Source of the DNA: Azoarcus sp. Aa7
Lineage (GTDB): Bacteria; Pseudomonadota; Gammaproteobacteria; Burkholderiales; Rhodocyclaceae
Reading direction: 5' to 3'
NCBI RefSeq assembly: GCF_014822185.1
Contig: NZ_QVLR01000107.1
Location: 222,414-286,413 of the forward strand
Length of the DNA: 64,000 nucleotides
Part shown: one piece after another, positions 1-9,632 of the stretch
Position numbering within the stretch: position 1 is the stretch's first letter
Layout: every line of letters begins with the position of its first letter
The notes under the pieces: generated by a model
Databases searched by the model: none
Told to the model about the DNA's origin: nothing
Seen by the model: the letters and a program-made list of their open reading frames with translations, nothing else
Program-made: the position numbers and the translations under genes

Positions 1-591
1 CTTGCCTTCGATCACCGTCGAGCTGACCTGGCCGTTTTCCTGCAGCCAGGTGCGCAGCGTGCCGAGCAGTCCGGCGTCCTCGGCGAAGCGCTCGATGAGG
101 ATCTGGCGTGCGCCGTCGAGCACGCTCTTGACGTCGGCGAAGCCCGCGTCGGCATTGAAGTAGCGTTCGGCTTCCGTCTCGGGGACGAGGTTCGGGTCTT
201 CCAGCAGGGCCAGCGCGAGCGGCTCGATGCCGGCCTCGCGCGCTATCTGCGCCTTGGTGCGGCGCTTCTGCTTGTACGGCAGGTAGAGGTCTTCGAGACG
301 CTGCTTGGTTTCGGCGGAGGCGATTTCGGCAGCGAGTGCGTCGGTCATCTTGCCCTGTTCGGTGATCGACGCGACGACGGCGGCGCGGCGATCCTCGAGT
401 TCGCGCAGGTAGCCCAGGCGTTCTTCGAGGTTACGCAGCTGGGTGTCGTCGAGGCCGCCGGTGACTTCCTTGCGGTAGCGGGCGATGAAAGGCACGGTGG
501 CGCCTTCGTCGAGGAGCTGGATGGCGGCGACGACCTGGCGAGGCTGGGCGGCGAGTTCTGCGGCTAGGCGGTGTTCGATCGGGGGGAGCAT
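1..591 (-). CDS. tex: Tex transcription accessory protein, N-terminal part (runs off window)
   Basis: The ATG at 591 opens a frame that stays open to base 1, giving 197 residues of a protein that is normally about 770 long. The translation begins [14 protein letters not shown] and continues through [19 protein letters not shown] and [20 protein letters not shown], which are hallmark N-terminal segments of Tex/YhgF. Tex is a cytoplasmic nucleic-acid-binding protein with a C-terminal S1 domain that acts in transcription; the S1 part lies outside the window. It sits last in a minus-strand run after the Pat-like gene and yeaD. The 117-base gap to yeaD contains a hairpin (about 661-688) but no T-run, so readthrough is possible. 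Confidence 0.93.
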   Translation of the reverse strand, partial: MLPPIEHRLAAELAAQPRQVVAAIQLLDEGATVPFIARYRKEVTGGLDDTQLRNLEERLGYLRELEDRRAAVVASITEQGKMTDALAAEIASAETKQRLEDLYLPYKQKRRTKAQIAREAGIEPLALALLEDPNLVPETEAERYFNADAGFADVKSVLDGARQILIERFAEDAGLLGTLRTWLQENGQVSSTVIEGK

Positions 592-708
592 GGAGTCTGG
601 CGGGCGCGCGAGGGCAGCGCCTGTTCCGGTAAGGGGTAACGAGGGGGGCGATGGTGCAACAGGCGGGCTTGCCTGTGCAAGCGCCGCCCGGTTGCAGGGC
701 GTATCGCG

Positions 709-1557
709 TCAGAGCGCGATCAGGCTCTGGCGTCCGACCCAGCTTTCGCCGGCGTCGAGCTCGATGCGCTGGCGTGCGGCGGCGGCCTCGACACACAGCA
801 TGTGGCGGAAGCCGTTGGCGGGCATGTCGGCGAGCGCGGCGCAGCGCTCTTCCCAGGGGTTCCACACGACGACGTCGGGGAAGCCTTCCGCGTTGATGCC
901 GAGGCTGCGGTTGCCGTCGCGCAGGAGGAGCGGGCGCTTCACGTCGTGGTAGACGCGATCGGTCTCGTCCTCGACGACGACCACGTCACCGGAGTCGCGC
1001 CTGACGCGGTCATGGTCGGCGGAGTCGCGGTATTCGTGGCCGTAGAGGCCTTCGAGACGCGCATTTTCGACTTCGCGCACGCGCAGGTAGGTGTGCAGGG
1101 CTGCGGTGAAGGCGAAGGGGGCGTAGCCGGTGTTTTCGATCTCGAGTTCGACCTCTAGACGCTCGCCCTCGATGATCACGGTCAGTTCGGCGACGAAGCT
1201 CTGCGGCCAGATCGCCCAGGTGTCGTCGGTCTCGGTGAAGCGCAGCGTGACCAGCGCGTAATCGTCACCGGTGCGTTGTTCGTTAACGATCCAGGGACGG
1301 GTGCGCACGATGCCGTGCTTCGGGTGCTTGCCGAGTCCTGCGAACTGCGGGAAGCACACCGGGATGCCGCCGCGGATTGCGGTGCTGCCGTCGAAGACGG
1401 CGGCGGGGCTGAGGTAGAGACGTTCCTCGCCGCCGGCAGGGATCCACGACAGGACCTGGGCGCCGAAGAGCGACACGACGGCGCGGGCGCCCGCCTGCGT
1501 GGCGAGCGCGAGCACGGGCTGGCCGTGGAAGTCGATGGTTTCGATGGTGGCTGGCAT
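709..1557 (-). CDS. yeaD: D-hexose-6-phosphate mutarotase (YeaD-type aldose 1-epimerase)
   Basis: This 282-residue protein belongs to the aldose 1-epimerase superfamily, in the branch that interconverts alpha and beta anomers of hexose 6-phosphates in the cytoplasm. Visible family features are IRGGIPVCFPQF near residue 65, the conserved KHGIVRTRPW about 20 residues later, the histidine in AALHTYLRV near residue 160, and VVWNPW followed by MLCVEAA near the C-terminus. Length is normal for YeaD. The start lies 9 bases after the stop of the upstream Pat-like gene, so the two are probably co-transcribed. The specific substrate is inferred from the family. Confidence 0.9.
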   Translation of the reverse strand: MPATIETIDFHGQPVLALATQAGARAVVSLFGAQVLSWIPAGGEERLYLSPAAVFDGSTAIRGGIPVCFPQFAGLGKHPKHGIVRTRPWIVNEQRTGDDYALVTLRFTETDDTWAIWPQSFVAELTVIIEGERLEVELEIENTGYAPFAFTAALHTYLRVREVENARLEGLYGHEYRDSADHDRVRRDSGDVVVVEDETDRVYHDVKRPLLLRDGNRSLGINAEGFPDVVVWNPWEERCAALADMPANGFRHMLCVEAAAARQRIELDAGESWVGRQSLIAL

Positions 1558-1566
1558 TGCTGGCGT

Positions 1567-4266
1567 TCAATCCTGCAGCGCGAGCACGCCGAGCTTGACG
1601 GTGCTGTCCTCGGGGTCGCTCGAAAGCACGAAGCCGAGACCCTGCACGAACTTGAGCATGCGCTCGTTGTTGGCGAGGAAGACGCCGTTCATGTACAGGA
1701 GCCCCTTGTTGCGCGCGGTCTCGATGAGCACGCCCATGAGCTTGCGCGCGAGGCCGCGGTGCTGCCAGTCGTCGGCGACGACGACCGCGAACTCGCAGGA
1801 TTCGCCGTCGGGATTGACTGCATAGCGGCACACGCCGACCTCGACCTCGGTCACGTCGCCTTCGCCCGGAATCGTCGCCAGGAAGGCCATTTCGCGGTCG
1901 TAGTCGATCTGCGTCAGGCGCGCGACCATCGCGGGCGGCAGTTCGCGCATCGTGTTCATGAAGCGGTAGTACTTCGTCTCGGACGAGAGTTTGCGCACGA
2001 ACTCGACTTCGAGCTCGGCGTCTTCGGGCTTGATCGGGCGGATCGTGACGACGGTGCCGTCGGGCTGCGTCCAGGTGCTGGTGAGCTGCGAGGGGTAGGG
2101 GTGGATCGCCATGTGGGCATAGCGGTCCACCGACGGCGAGATGTTCTCGACCGTGACGCGCGCGTCGACGGCGACGGCGCCGTGTTCGTCGACGATGAGG
2201 GGGTTGATCTCCAGCGTCGTGATCCACGGCAGTTCGCAGACCATTTCCGACACGCGCAGCAGCACGAATTCCAGCGCCTCCATGTCAACGGGCGGCATGG
2301 TGCGGAATTCGCCCAGCAGGCTGGCGACGCGCGACGACTTGATGAGGTCGTGCACGAGGTAGTTGTTCAGCGGCGGCAGCGCGACCGCGAGATCCTTGTT
2401 GGCTTCGACGCGGTTGCCGCCCTCGCCGAAGGTGATCACCGGCCCGAAGACGGGATCGCGGCGCACGCCGACGACCAGCTCGCGGCCGTTGCGCTTCATG
2501 ATCATCGGCTCGATGGCGACGCCGTTGATGGCGGCGTCGGGCTTGTTGCGGCGGACGTCCTCGAGGATTTCCTGATAGGCGGTGCGCACCGCGGCGAGGC
2601 TGCCCAGGTTCAGGCGCACGCCGCCGGAGTCGGCCTTGTGGATGATCGACGGCGAGTCGATCTTCATCACCACGGGCAGGCCGATCTCTTCGGCCAGCAC
2701 CATCGCCTCGGTCGCGGAGCGTGCCACGACGGTTTGCGCGATGGGGATGCGGAAGGCTGCGAGCAGCGCCTTGGACTCCATCTCGTTGAGCACCTTGCGG
2801 CGCTCGGCCAGCGCGGTCTCGATCACCAGGCGGGCGCTTTCGATGCTCGGCGCCTTCAGATGCGACAGCGAGGCCGGCGTCTGCATCAGCAGCTTCTGGT
2901 TGCGGTAGTAGGCCGACAGGTGGCTGAAGAGCTCGACGGCCGGTTCGGGCGTGCGGAAGGTGGGAATCCCCGCGGCTTCGAAGGCCTTGCGGCCGTCGCG
3001 CACGAGCTCCTCGCCCATCCAGCACGTGACGACCGGCTTGTCCGCCGTCTTTTCGATCTCGACGATGGCCGCGGCGACCGCGGTGGGGTCGGTGATCGCC
3101 TGGGGCGTGAGCATGACGAGCACGCCGTCGACGTTCGGGCCTTCGAGCACGGCCTGCACCGTCTTCTTGTAGCGATCCACATCGGCATCGCCGAGCATGT
3201 CGATGGGATTGGCGCGCGACCAGCCGTGGGGCAGGATCGTGTTGAGCTTTTCCATCGTCCCGTCGGAGAACTCCGACAGCGGGATTCCGAGGTCGGCGGC
3301 ACGGTCGACGGCCATGACGCCGGGCCCGCCGCCGTTGGTGACGATCGCGAGGCGGTTGCCGCGCGGGCGGAAGTGCGAGAACAGCGCGTTCGCGGCGGCG
3401 AAGAGCTGGCCCATGTTGTACAGGCGGATCACGCCGGCGCGGCGCAGCGCGGCGTCGAACACCGCGTCGTCGCCGCTCACCGAGCCGGAGTGCGAGCGGA
3501 TCGCGCGGGCGCCCTGGGGATGGCGGCCGACCTTGATCAGCAGCACGGGCTTGACGCGTGCGGCGCCGCGCAGCGCACTCATGAAGCGGCGTGCGTCACG
3601 GATGCCTTCGACGTACATGATGATGCTCTCGGTGCGCGGGTCCGAGATCATGAATTCGAGGATTTCGCCGAAGTCGATGTCGCTCGAGGAGCCGAGCGAG
3701 ACGACGGTGGAGAAGCCGATGTTGTTCGGCTTGGCCCAGTCGAGGACGGAGGTGACCAGCGCCCCGGACTGGGAGATCAGGCCGATCGTGCCCTTCAGTG
3801 CGCTGACATGCGCGAAGGTCGCGTTCAGGCCCAGTTCGGGACGCATGATGCCGAGGCAGTTGGGCCCCAGCAGGCGGATGCGGTAGCGGCGCGCGGCTTC
3901 GACGACGTGGCGCTCGAGGGTGGCGCCGCGCGGGCCGCTTTCCGAAAAGCCCGCGGACAGGATGATGATCGCTTTGACCCCGGCGCGGCCGCAGCTTTCG
4001 ACGACGGTGAGGACCTTTTCCGCCGGCACGGCGATGACGGCCAGGTCGAGGCGGTGCGGCACGTCTTCGACGGTCTTGTGGCAGGGCACGCCGAGCACGG
4101 ATTCGTGCCTGGGGTTGACCGCGAACAGGCGCCCGCGGAAGCCGGCGTCCAGCATGTTGCGCACGACCACGTGGCCGATCGAGTTTTCGCGCTCGCTGGC
4201 ACCGATGACCCCGACCGATTTCGGTTCGAGCAGCGGGCTGAGGTAGTGCTTTTCTTTCATTGTCAT
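1567..4266 (-). CDS. Pat-type fusion: ADP-forming acyl-CoA synthetase-like domains plus GNAT acetyltransferase
   Basis: The 899-residue protein reads as CoA-binding domain (residues about 10-140, VGVIGASERENSIGHVVVRNM), a succinyl-CoA-synthetase-like ligase part with the histidine motif SHSGSVSGDD near 260, an ATP-grasp region (about 490-710), and a C-terminal GNAT domain (about 735-890, with VADDWQHRGLARKLMGVL). This is the architecture of YfiQ/Pka/Pat, the lysine acetyltransferase that acetylates acetyl-CoA synthetase and other enzymes. In characterised Pat proteins the synthetase part is regulatory; whether it is active here cannot be told, although its SHSGS histidine is kept. It is divergent from gabD, with 294 bases between the two starts. 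Confidence 0.88.
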   Translation of the reverse strand: MTMKEKHYLSPLLEPKSVGVIGASERENSIGHVVVRNMLDAGFRGRLFAVNPRHESVLGVPCHKTVEDVPHRLDLAVIAVPAEKVLTVVESCGRAGVKAIIILSAGFSESGPRGATLERHVVEAARRYRIRLLGPNCLGIMRPELGLNATFAHVSALKGTIGLISQSGALVTSVLDWAKPNNIGFSTVVSLGSSSDIDFGEILEFMISDPRTESIIMYVEGIRDARRFMSALRGAARVKPVLLIKVGRHPQGARAIRSHSGSVSGDDAVFDAALRRAGVIRLYNMGQLFAAANALFSHFRPRGNRLAIVTNGGGPGVMAVDRAADLGIPLSEFSDGTMEKLNTILPHGWSRANPIDMLGDADVDRYKKTVQAVLEGPNVDGVLVMLTPQAITDPTAVAAAIVEIEKTADKPVVTCWMGEELVRDGRKAFEAAGIPTFRTPEPAVELFSHLSAYYRNQKLLMQTPASLSHLKAPSIESARLVIETALAERRKVLNEMESKALLAAFRIPIAQTVVARSATEAMVLAEEIGLPVVMKIDSPSIIHKADSGGVRLNLGSLAAVRTAYQEILEDVRRNKPDAAINGVAIEPMIMKRNGRELVVGVRRDPVFGPVITFGEGGNRVEANKDLAVALPPLNNYLVHDLIKSSRVASLLGEFRTMPPVDMEALEFVLLRVSEMVCELPWITTLEINPLIVDEHGAVAVDARVTVENISPSVDRYAHMAIHPYPSQLTSTWTQPDGTVVTIRPIKPEDAELEVEFVRKLSSETKYYRFMNTMRELPPAMVARLTQIDYDREMAFLATIPGEGDVTEVEVGVCRYAVNPDGESCEFAVVVADDWQHRGLARKLMGVLIETARNKGLLYMNGVFLANNERMLKFVQGLGFVLSSDPEDSTVKLGVLALQD

Positions 4267-4560
4267 TTGCCTGGATCCAGGTTCGCCAGTGGCCGTCGGC
4301 TTGTTGCGGCACGTCGCCGGTCATGCCGTGTGAATCGTGTCCGTGGTGATGCAGTCTGGCTCACCGTACGTGAAACTCAAGTTTACCGCAGTGCACAAAT
4401 CTTATTGTGACATAAACGCTAACGATATCGGATCAGTACGAACCGCAGGGCCGGCCGATCGCAGGCGGCGTGCGGCAAGGCGCCGTCCGTGCGCACGCGC
4501 GGCGGCGCGACTAGAATCAACGTTCCTCAAAGCTTTTCGGGTTACACGGACAACTTTTCC

Positions 4561-6024
4561 ATGATGAAAGATATCGCCGACTACCCCAATTTCCGCCGGC
4601 AGGCATATATCGATGGCTGCTGGTCGGATGCCGATTCGGGCGCGACCTTCGCCGTTCGCAATCCCGCCACCGGTGAAACGGTGGCGCATGTTCCCGACAT
4701 GGGCGCGGCCGAGACGGCGCGCGCGATCGCCGCGGCGAATGCGGCGTTGCCTGCGTGGCGACGCACGCTGGCGAAGGAGCGCGCGGCGCTGCTGCGGCGC
4801 TGGTTCGCGTTGATCGTGGACGCGGCCGACGAACTGGCCGCGATCATGACCGCGGAGCAGGGCAAGCCGCTGGCGGAGGCGAAGGGCGAGGTGACGTATG
4901 CGGCGTCCTTCGTCGAGTGGTTCGCCGAGGAGGCGAAGCGCACCATGGGCGACGTGATCCCGACCGTGGGCCAGGACCGCCGCCTGCTGGTGATCCGCCA
5001 GCCGGTGGGGGTGTGCGCGGCGATCACGCCGTGGAATTTTCCCGCGGCGATGATCACGCGCAAGGTCGCGCCGGCGTTCGCCGCCGGCTGCACGGTGATC
5101 GTGAAGCCCGCGGAACAGACGCCGCTGACGGCGCTGGCGCTGATGGCGCTGGCCGAGAAGGCCGGCTTCCCGAAGGGGGTGTTCAACGTCGTCACCGGCG
5201 ACCCGGTGGCGATCGGCGGCGAACTCACGTCCAGCCCCATCGTGCGCAAGCTCTCCTTCACGGGTTCGACCGAGGTGGGCCGGCTGCTGATGGCGCAGTG
5301 CGCGCCGACGCTGAAGAAGCTGTCGCTGGAACTCGGCGGCAATGCGCCCTTCATCGTCTTCGACGACGCGGACCTGGATGCCGCGGTGGAGGGCGCGATG
5401 GGGGCGAAGTACCGCAACGCCGGCCAGACCTGCGTGTGCGCGAATCGCCTGCTGATCCAGTCGGGCATCTACGACCGCTTCGCCGAGCGCCTCGCCGAGG
5501 CGGTGAGGGCGCTGCGGGTCGGCCCGGGAACCGCTGACGGGGTGAATGTGGGGCCGCTGATCGACGACGCGGCCGTCGCCAAGGTCGAGAGTCACATCGC
5601 GGATGCGGTGGGGAAGGGCGCGCGCGTGATGACGGGGGGCCGGCGCCACGCGCTGGGCGGATCCTTCTTCGAGCCCACGGTGCTGGCCGACGTGACGCCG
5701 GCGATGCGCGTCGCACGCGAGGAAACTTTCGGCCCCGTGGCGCCGCTGTTCCGCTTCGACACCGAGGAGGAGGCGATCCGCATGGCCAATGACACGGAGT
5801 ATGGGCTGGCGGCGTATTTCTACTCGCGCGACGTCGGGCGCATCTTCCGCGTCTCCGAGGAGCTCGAGTACGGCATGGTCGGCGTCAATACCGGACTGAT
5901 GTCGAACGAGGTGTCGCCTTTCGGCGGCATCAAGCAGTCCGGCCTCGGGCGCGAGGGGTCGGTGTACGGCATCGAGGAGTATCTCGAGATCAAGTCGATC
6001 TGCGTGGCGGGCATCGATCGATGA
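4561..6024 (+). CDS. gabD: NADP-dependent succinate-semialdehyde dehydrogenase
   Basis: The protein is an aldehyde dehydrogenase of 487 residues that oxidises succinate semialdehyde to succinate, as in the GABA shunt. The catalytic glutamate is in KLSLELGGNAPF, the catalytic cysteine is in GQTCVCANR, and the oxyanion asparagine is in AITPWNFPAAM; all three match the GabD branch. I start it at ATG 4561 (MMKDIADYPNF), because the upstream extension from 4489 has no family counterpart. Its stop overlaps the next ATG by four bases, so the downstream methyltransferase is translationally coupled. Related semialdehydes are possible substrates. Confidence 0.9.
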   Translation: MMKDIADYPNFRRQAYIDGCWSDADSGATFAVRNPATGETVAHVPDMGAAETARAIAAANAALPAWRRTLAKERAALLRRWFALIVDAADELAAIMTAEQGKPLAEAKGEVTYAASFVEWFAEEAKRTMGDVIPTVGQDRRLLVIRQPVGVCAAITPWNFPAAMITRKVAPAFAAGCTVIVKPAEQTPLTALALMALAEKAGFPKGVFNVVTGDPVAIGGELTSSPIVRKLSFTGSTEVGRLLMAQCAPTLKKLSLELGGNAPFIVFDDADLDAAVEGAMGAKYRNAGQTCVCANRLLIQSGIYDRFAERLAEAVRALRVGPGTADGVNVGPLIDDAAVAKVESHIADAVGKGARVMTGGRRHALGGSFFEPTVLADVTPAMRVAREETFGPVAPLFRFDTEEEAIRMANDTEYGLAAYFYSRDVGRIFRVSEELEYGMVGVNTGLMSNEVSPFGGIKQSGLGREGSVYGIEEYLEIKSICVAGIDR

Positions 6025-6596
6025 GCGACGCGATCGCGCTCGGCCACCCGCAGCCGACGGAGACTTCGGCGTGGGTGCGGCGCTTCCTGCCGCTGGTGGC
6101 GCCGGGCGGCACGGTGCTCGACTACGCCTGCGGTGGCGGACGCCATGCCCGCCTGTTTGCGGCGCGCGGCTTTCGCGTCGTGGCCGTGGACCGAAACGCC
6201 GAGGCGCTCGCGACGCTGGCGGGGGTGCCGCGCATCGAGTCGCGCTGCGAGGATCTCGAGGATGGCCCGTGGCCGCTGGTCGATGAGGTCTTCGACGCGG
6301 TGGTCGTCACGAACTATCTGTTCCGTCCGCGCTTCCCCGATCTGCTTGCCTGCGTGGCACCGGGGGGTGTGCTGATCTACGAGACTTTCATGCTGGGAAA
6401 CGAGCGCTTCGGGCGCCCCTCGAGTCCCGAGTTCCTGCTGCGGCCGGGCGAACTGCTCGGATGCCTGGGATCGGATTTCACGGTGCTGGCGTTCGAACAG
6501 GGGGTCGTGGAGCGGCCGAAAGCGGCGGTCGTGCAGCGCGTGTGCGCGGTCAGGCGGCCGGCAGATACGGTCGCGCTGCCGCCTGCATCGGAGTGA
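6021..6596 (+). CDS. class I SAM-dependent methyltransferase
   Basis: The 191-residue protein has a Rossmann-type SAM-binding motif I (LDYACGGGRHARLFAARG) and an acidic motif II (VAVDRN), followed by FDAVVVTNYLFRP near residue 95. It resembles small TehB/UbiE-like methyltransferases of unknown substrate. The start codon overlaps the gabD stop (ATGA), so the two genes form one transcription unit. The gene ends just before the sigma-54-controlled intergenic region. No substrate can be assigned. Confidence 0.82.
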   Translation: MSDAIALGHPQPTETSAWVRRFLPLVAPGGTVLDYACGGGRHARLFAARGFRVVAVDRNAEALATLAGVPRIESRCEDLEDGPWPLVDEVFDAVVVTNYLFRPRFPDLLACVAPGGVLIYETFMLGNERFGRPSSPEFLLRPGELLGCLGSDFTVLAFEQGVVERPKAAVVQRVCAVRRPADTVALPPASE

Positions 6597-6637
6597 GCTA
6601 AGGCGTGGGTAGCATCCCCCGAACTTGCTGCAATGGG

Positions 6638-6671
6638 TGGGGGATATCCCCCAGGTGGGGGTTTTCCCGCC
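6638..6671. promoter_or_regulatory. palindromic upstream sites, candidate enhancer for the NtrC-type regulator
   Basis: A perfect 16-base palindrome TGGGGGATATCCCCCA lies at 6638-6653. A second, imperfect copy with the same GGG-N4-CCC core (GGGGGTTTTCCCGCC) lies at 6657-6671, with centres 18 bases apart. A weaker GGG-N6-CCC element is at 6607-6618. All sit about 70-130 bases upstream of the sigma-54 promoter, the usual place for bacterial enhancer-binding protein sites. That the regulator at 12191 binds here is inference. Confidence 0.55.
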
Positions 6672-6739
6672 AGGCCGCGAAATGACCGTATCGGCGGCGA
6701 AGGGGCGCGATCATTGAAGGTGGGAAATTTTTCCATCTG

Positions 6740-6755
6740 TGGCACGGCGCGTGCA
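6740..6755 (+). promoter_or_regulatory. sigma-54 (RpoN) promoter
   Basis: TGGCACGGCGCGTGCA matches the -24/-12 consensus (TGGCAC-N5-TTGCA) at all but one of the defined bases, with correct GG-to-GC spacing. It lies 64 bases before the ATG at 6820, which has a GGAGG ribosome site at 6809-6813. An NtrC-family activator is encoded at the end of the downstream gene run, which fits. Confidence 0.72.
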
Positions 6756-6819
6756 TAGGGAGTAGCGAACCCGGCACTCGAGTCCGGGGATAAGCAGCCA
6801 ACCGCCCCGGAGGCCGAAA

Positions 6820-7893
6820 ATGACTACCCCCAACGTCACCCTGCTCAACGCCAACCGCGTCACCCGTCTGAAAACCCCGTACGCGACCCGCCGCGTCCCG
6901 AACTCAGCGTTGGTGACGCTGCTCGGCGGCCCGCGTGTCCCGCGTGTCGGCGACCTGATCCTCGCGCGGGTCGACAAGCTCGGGCAGCACCGCCACCTCG
7001 AGCTCGCCTGCGGACGGCGGGCGCGCCTGTACGAAGGCGACGAGATCGTCCTGGCCTATGGCAACCGCTACGCGCCCGACCAGTTCGAGGCGGAGGTGCC
7101 GTCGGACCTCGGCCCCTGCCACATGGTCGCCGGCGGAGGCGTGGCGGCGCGCGTGATCACGCGTCACGACAAGATGCGCGGCGCGACGGTAGTGCAGCCG
7201 CTGGGGCTGCTGGGCGACCGCAACGGCCGGCCGCTCAACCTCGCCGACTTCGCGCTGGATGCGCCACGCACCGACGGTCGCCGCGCCTTCACGGTTGCCG
7301 TGGTGGGTACCTCGATGAACGCCGGCAAGACCGAGACGGCGTCGAACCTGATCCGCGGTTTTGCAGGTGCCGGGCTGCGTGTGGGGGCGGCGAAGGTGAC
7401 CGGCACGGGGGCCGGCTGCGACGTCTGGATGATGGTCGATGCGGGCGCTCAGAGGGTGCTGGACTTCACCGATGCCGGGCTGCCGTCCACCTACCTCGCC
7501 GAGCCGCGCGAGGTGGAGCGGGTGATGGGCACGCTGCTGGATGTGCTGTATGCAAGCGGCGTCGACGTGGTGGTGTTCGAAGTCGCGGACGGTCTGTACC
7601 AGCGCGAGACGGCGCAGCTGCTGAAGTCTCAGGCGTTTGCACGGGCGGTCGACGCGGTGGTCTTTGCGGCCGGCGATGCAATGGGTTCGGCCGGCGGCGT
7701 GCAGTCCTTGCGCGCGATGGGCTTGCCCGTGGTCGCAGCCAGCGGCCTGCTGACGGCGTCGCCGTTGGCGATGCGCGAGGCCGCAAACGCGACCGGACTC
7801 GAGGTGCTCGATCTCGATGCGCTGCGCAGCCCCGGCATTCTCGACTTCATGGGGTTTCGGGCAGAGGAAAGCCTCGCAGTGGGAGCCATGTGA
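6820..7893 (+). CDS. P-loop NTPase of uncharacterised (DUF1611/MobB-like) type
   Basis: The 357-residue protein has an N-terminal region of about 160 residues without a domain I can name, then a P-loop domain: Walker A-like VGTSMNAGKTETASNLIRGF near 165-185, AAKVTGTGAGCDVW about 15 residues later, VVVFEVADGLYQRET near 250, and FAAGDAMGS. This order resembles the DUF1611 and MobB families, but I cannot give a reaction. It is the first gene after the sigma-54 promoter and its stop overlaps the exporter start (ATGA at 7890). It is probably cytoplasmic, with no signal peptide or membrane segment. Confidence 0.75.
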   Translation: MTTPNVTLLNANRVTRLKTPYATRRVPNSALVTLLGGPRVPRVGDLILARVDKLGQHRHLELACGRRARLYEGDEIVLAYGNRYAPDQFEAEVPSDLGPCHMVAGGGVAARVITRHDKMRGATVVQPLGLLGDRNGRPLNLADFALDAPRTDGRRAFTVAVVGTSMNAGKTETASNLIRGFAGAGLRVGAAKVTGTGAGCDVWMMVDAGAQRVLDFTDAGLPSTYLAEPREVERVMGTLLDVLYASGVDVVVFEVADGLYQRETAQLLKSQAFARAVDAVVFAAGDAMGSAGGVQSLRAMGLPVVAASGLLTASPLAMREAANATGLEVLDLDALRSPGILDFMGFRAEESLAVGAM

Positions 7894-9632
7894 TGCCGGG
7901 CGCGGCGTCGGCCGTGCCGCGCATGTGGGCCGGGGCGCGGCGCGCGATGCTGGCGGGGCTGGCCTTCAACGGCATCGCGCAGGCTTTCGTGGCGCTGGCC
8001 TGCGCCTGGCTGACGCATCGCTTCTTCGACGTCGTGATCGATCAGCGTACGGGGGGCTCGGGGCTGGCATTCGCGCTGATCGGCGCGCTGCTGGGAGCGG
8101 GGGCAGCGCTCGCCGCCCTGCGCGTGATGGAACGGGTGCAGGCCGAGCGTCTGGGGCAGGACTACGCTTCGGAACTGCGGCTCGCGCTGTACGACAGCAT
8201 GGCGGGGCAGTCCCCGCGGCGAATGCAGGCGCGCAGCCGCGGCGCCACGATCCTGCGCTTCGTCGGCGATGTAAAAGGGATCCGGCGCTGGATCAGCCTT
8301 GGTTTACCGAAAATTGCGGTCGGCGTGTTGAGCGCAAGCGTGGCGTTGTCCGTGCTGGCCCTGGTCAATGGCGTCATGGCCTTCGCCGCGAGCGCGGGTT
8401 TCATCGGCGCTGCGGTTACGCTGGCGCTCCTGAGCGAGCGCGTCGATCCCGCGGTGCGCGAGGCGCGCCGGCGGCAGGCACGCCTCGCTGCCAACGTGAA
8501 TGACAAGATCGGTGGTATCGCCGTGGTGCAGGTGTTCGATCAGGTCGCGCGCGAGCGCGCCCTGATCGAGCGGCAGGGGGCCGGTCTCGCCGACGCCATG
8601 GTCGCGCAGACGCGCGGCATGGCCCTGCTGAAATCCGCTGCGGAATTCAGCTCGTCCTTCGCGACCGCCGGGGTGCTCCTCGCGGGTGCGATCGAGGTGG
8701 CGACGGGTGAGCTGAAGACTTCGCAGGTCGTGGGCGCGATCACCGCGGTCGGCCTGATCTCGCCGGCGTTCCGCGACTTCGGCCAGGCCCTCGGCTACTG
8801 GCGCTCGGCGCGCGTGTCGATCGAGAAGCTCGCCGCCTTCCTTGCGGCACCGCGGTTCGTGACTCCGCCGCAGGAAAACGGCAATGCCTCTCCGGTGCCG
8901 CTTGCGGCGTGCGGCGCGGCGGTCGATATCGAGTTCTGCGACGTGTCGAGCGGGAACGCATTGCGGAACTTCAGCGCGCGCGCGCCTGCCGGGGCGATGG
9001 TCGCGATCGTCGGACCGAGCGGGGCAGGCAAGTCGACCGTGCTCGGGATGGCGGCCCGCCTGCTCGAACCGGACAGCGGGGAAATCCTCGTCGCCGGGGT
9101 CGCGATCGGCCGCTATCGGCTGTCCGAACTGCGTCGCGCATTCGGCGTCGTGATGCCCGACCTGCCGCTCCTGCGCGGTTCGATCGAGCGTAATCTGCGC
9201 TATCGCTGGCCGGATGCACCGGATGCCGAAGTCGCCCGCGTGGCCGGCCTGTGCGGCATCGACGAGTTGCTGGCGGATTTGCCGGACGGCGCGCGCACGC
9301 GCGTCGCGGACGCGGGGGGCAATCTGTCGTACGGACAGCGTCAACGCATCGCCTGGGCGCGGGCGCTGCTCGGAAATCCCTCGGTGCTGCTGCTGGACGA
9401 GGCCGACGCAAACCTCGACCCGGCCTCGGCACGCGGTCTCGGGCGGATTCTCGACTGTTTCGAAGGGACCGCGCTGATGGTGACGCACAGTTATGCGCGG
9501 ATGATCCAGGCCGACCTCGTCTGGTACGTCGAGGCCGGACGCTTGCTCGAATCCGGCACGCCGGAAGAGCTGATGGGCCGGGTGAGCCGAACCCGGCGCC
9601 TGTTCCAGCGTGAAGCCAATGCGGCGGGGTGA
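7890..9632 (+). CDS. ABC exporter, fused membrane and ATPase domains
   Basis: The 580-residue half-transporter has an N-terminal six-helix-type membrane domain (about residues 10-310) and a C-terminal nucleotide-binding domain. In the latter, Walker A is GPSGAGKST, the signature is NLSYGQRQR and Walker B is VLLLDEADANLD. The ABC signature reads LSYGQ rather than LSGGQ. It likely works as a homodimer in the inner membrane. Overlaps with both neighbours (4 bases upstream, 23 downstream) tie it to the P-loop protein and the hydrolase. Substrate unknown. Confidence 0.82.
   Translation: MMPGAASAVPRMWAGARRAMLAGLAFNGIAQAFVALACAWLTHRFFDVVIDQRTGGSGLAFALIGALLGAGAALAALRVMERVQAERLGQDYASELRLALYDSMAGQSPRRMQARSRGATILRFVGDVKGIRRWISLGLPKIAVGVLSASVALSVLALVNGVMAFAASAGFIGAAVTLALLSERVDPAVREARRRQARLAANVNDKIGGIAVVQVFDQVARERALIERQGAGLADAMVAQTRGMALLKSAAEFSSSFATAGVLLAGAIEVATGELKTSQVVGAITAVGLISPAFRDFGQALGYWRSARVSIEKLAAFLAAPRFVTPPQENGNASPVPLAACGAAVDIEFCDVSSGNALRNFSARAPAGAMVAIVGPSGAGKSTVLGMAARLLEPDSGEILVAGVAIGRYRLSELRRAFGVVMPDLPLLRGSIERNLRYRWPDAPDAEVARVAGLCGIDELLADLPDGARTRVADAGGNLSYGQRQRIAWARALLGNPSVLLLDEADANLDPASARGLGRILDCFEGTALMVTHSYARMIQADLVWYVEAGRLLESGTPEELMGRVSRTRRLFQREANAAG

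Noticed and set aside
1276..4410. Plus-strand open frame of 1044 codons
   Set aside because: It is antisense to yeaD and the Pat-like gene; its residue content (His, Asp, Ala, Arg-rich repeats) is the mirror of GC-rich codons and shows no domain.
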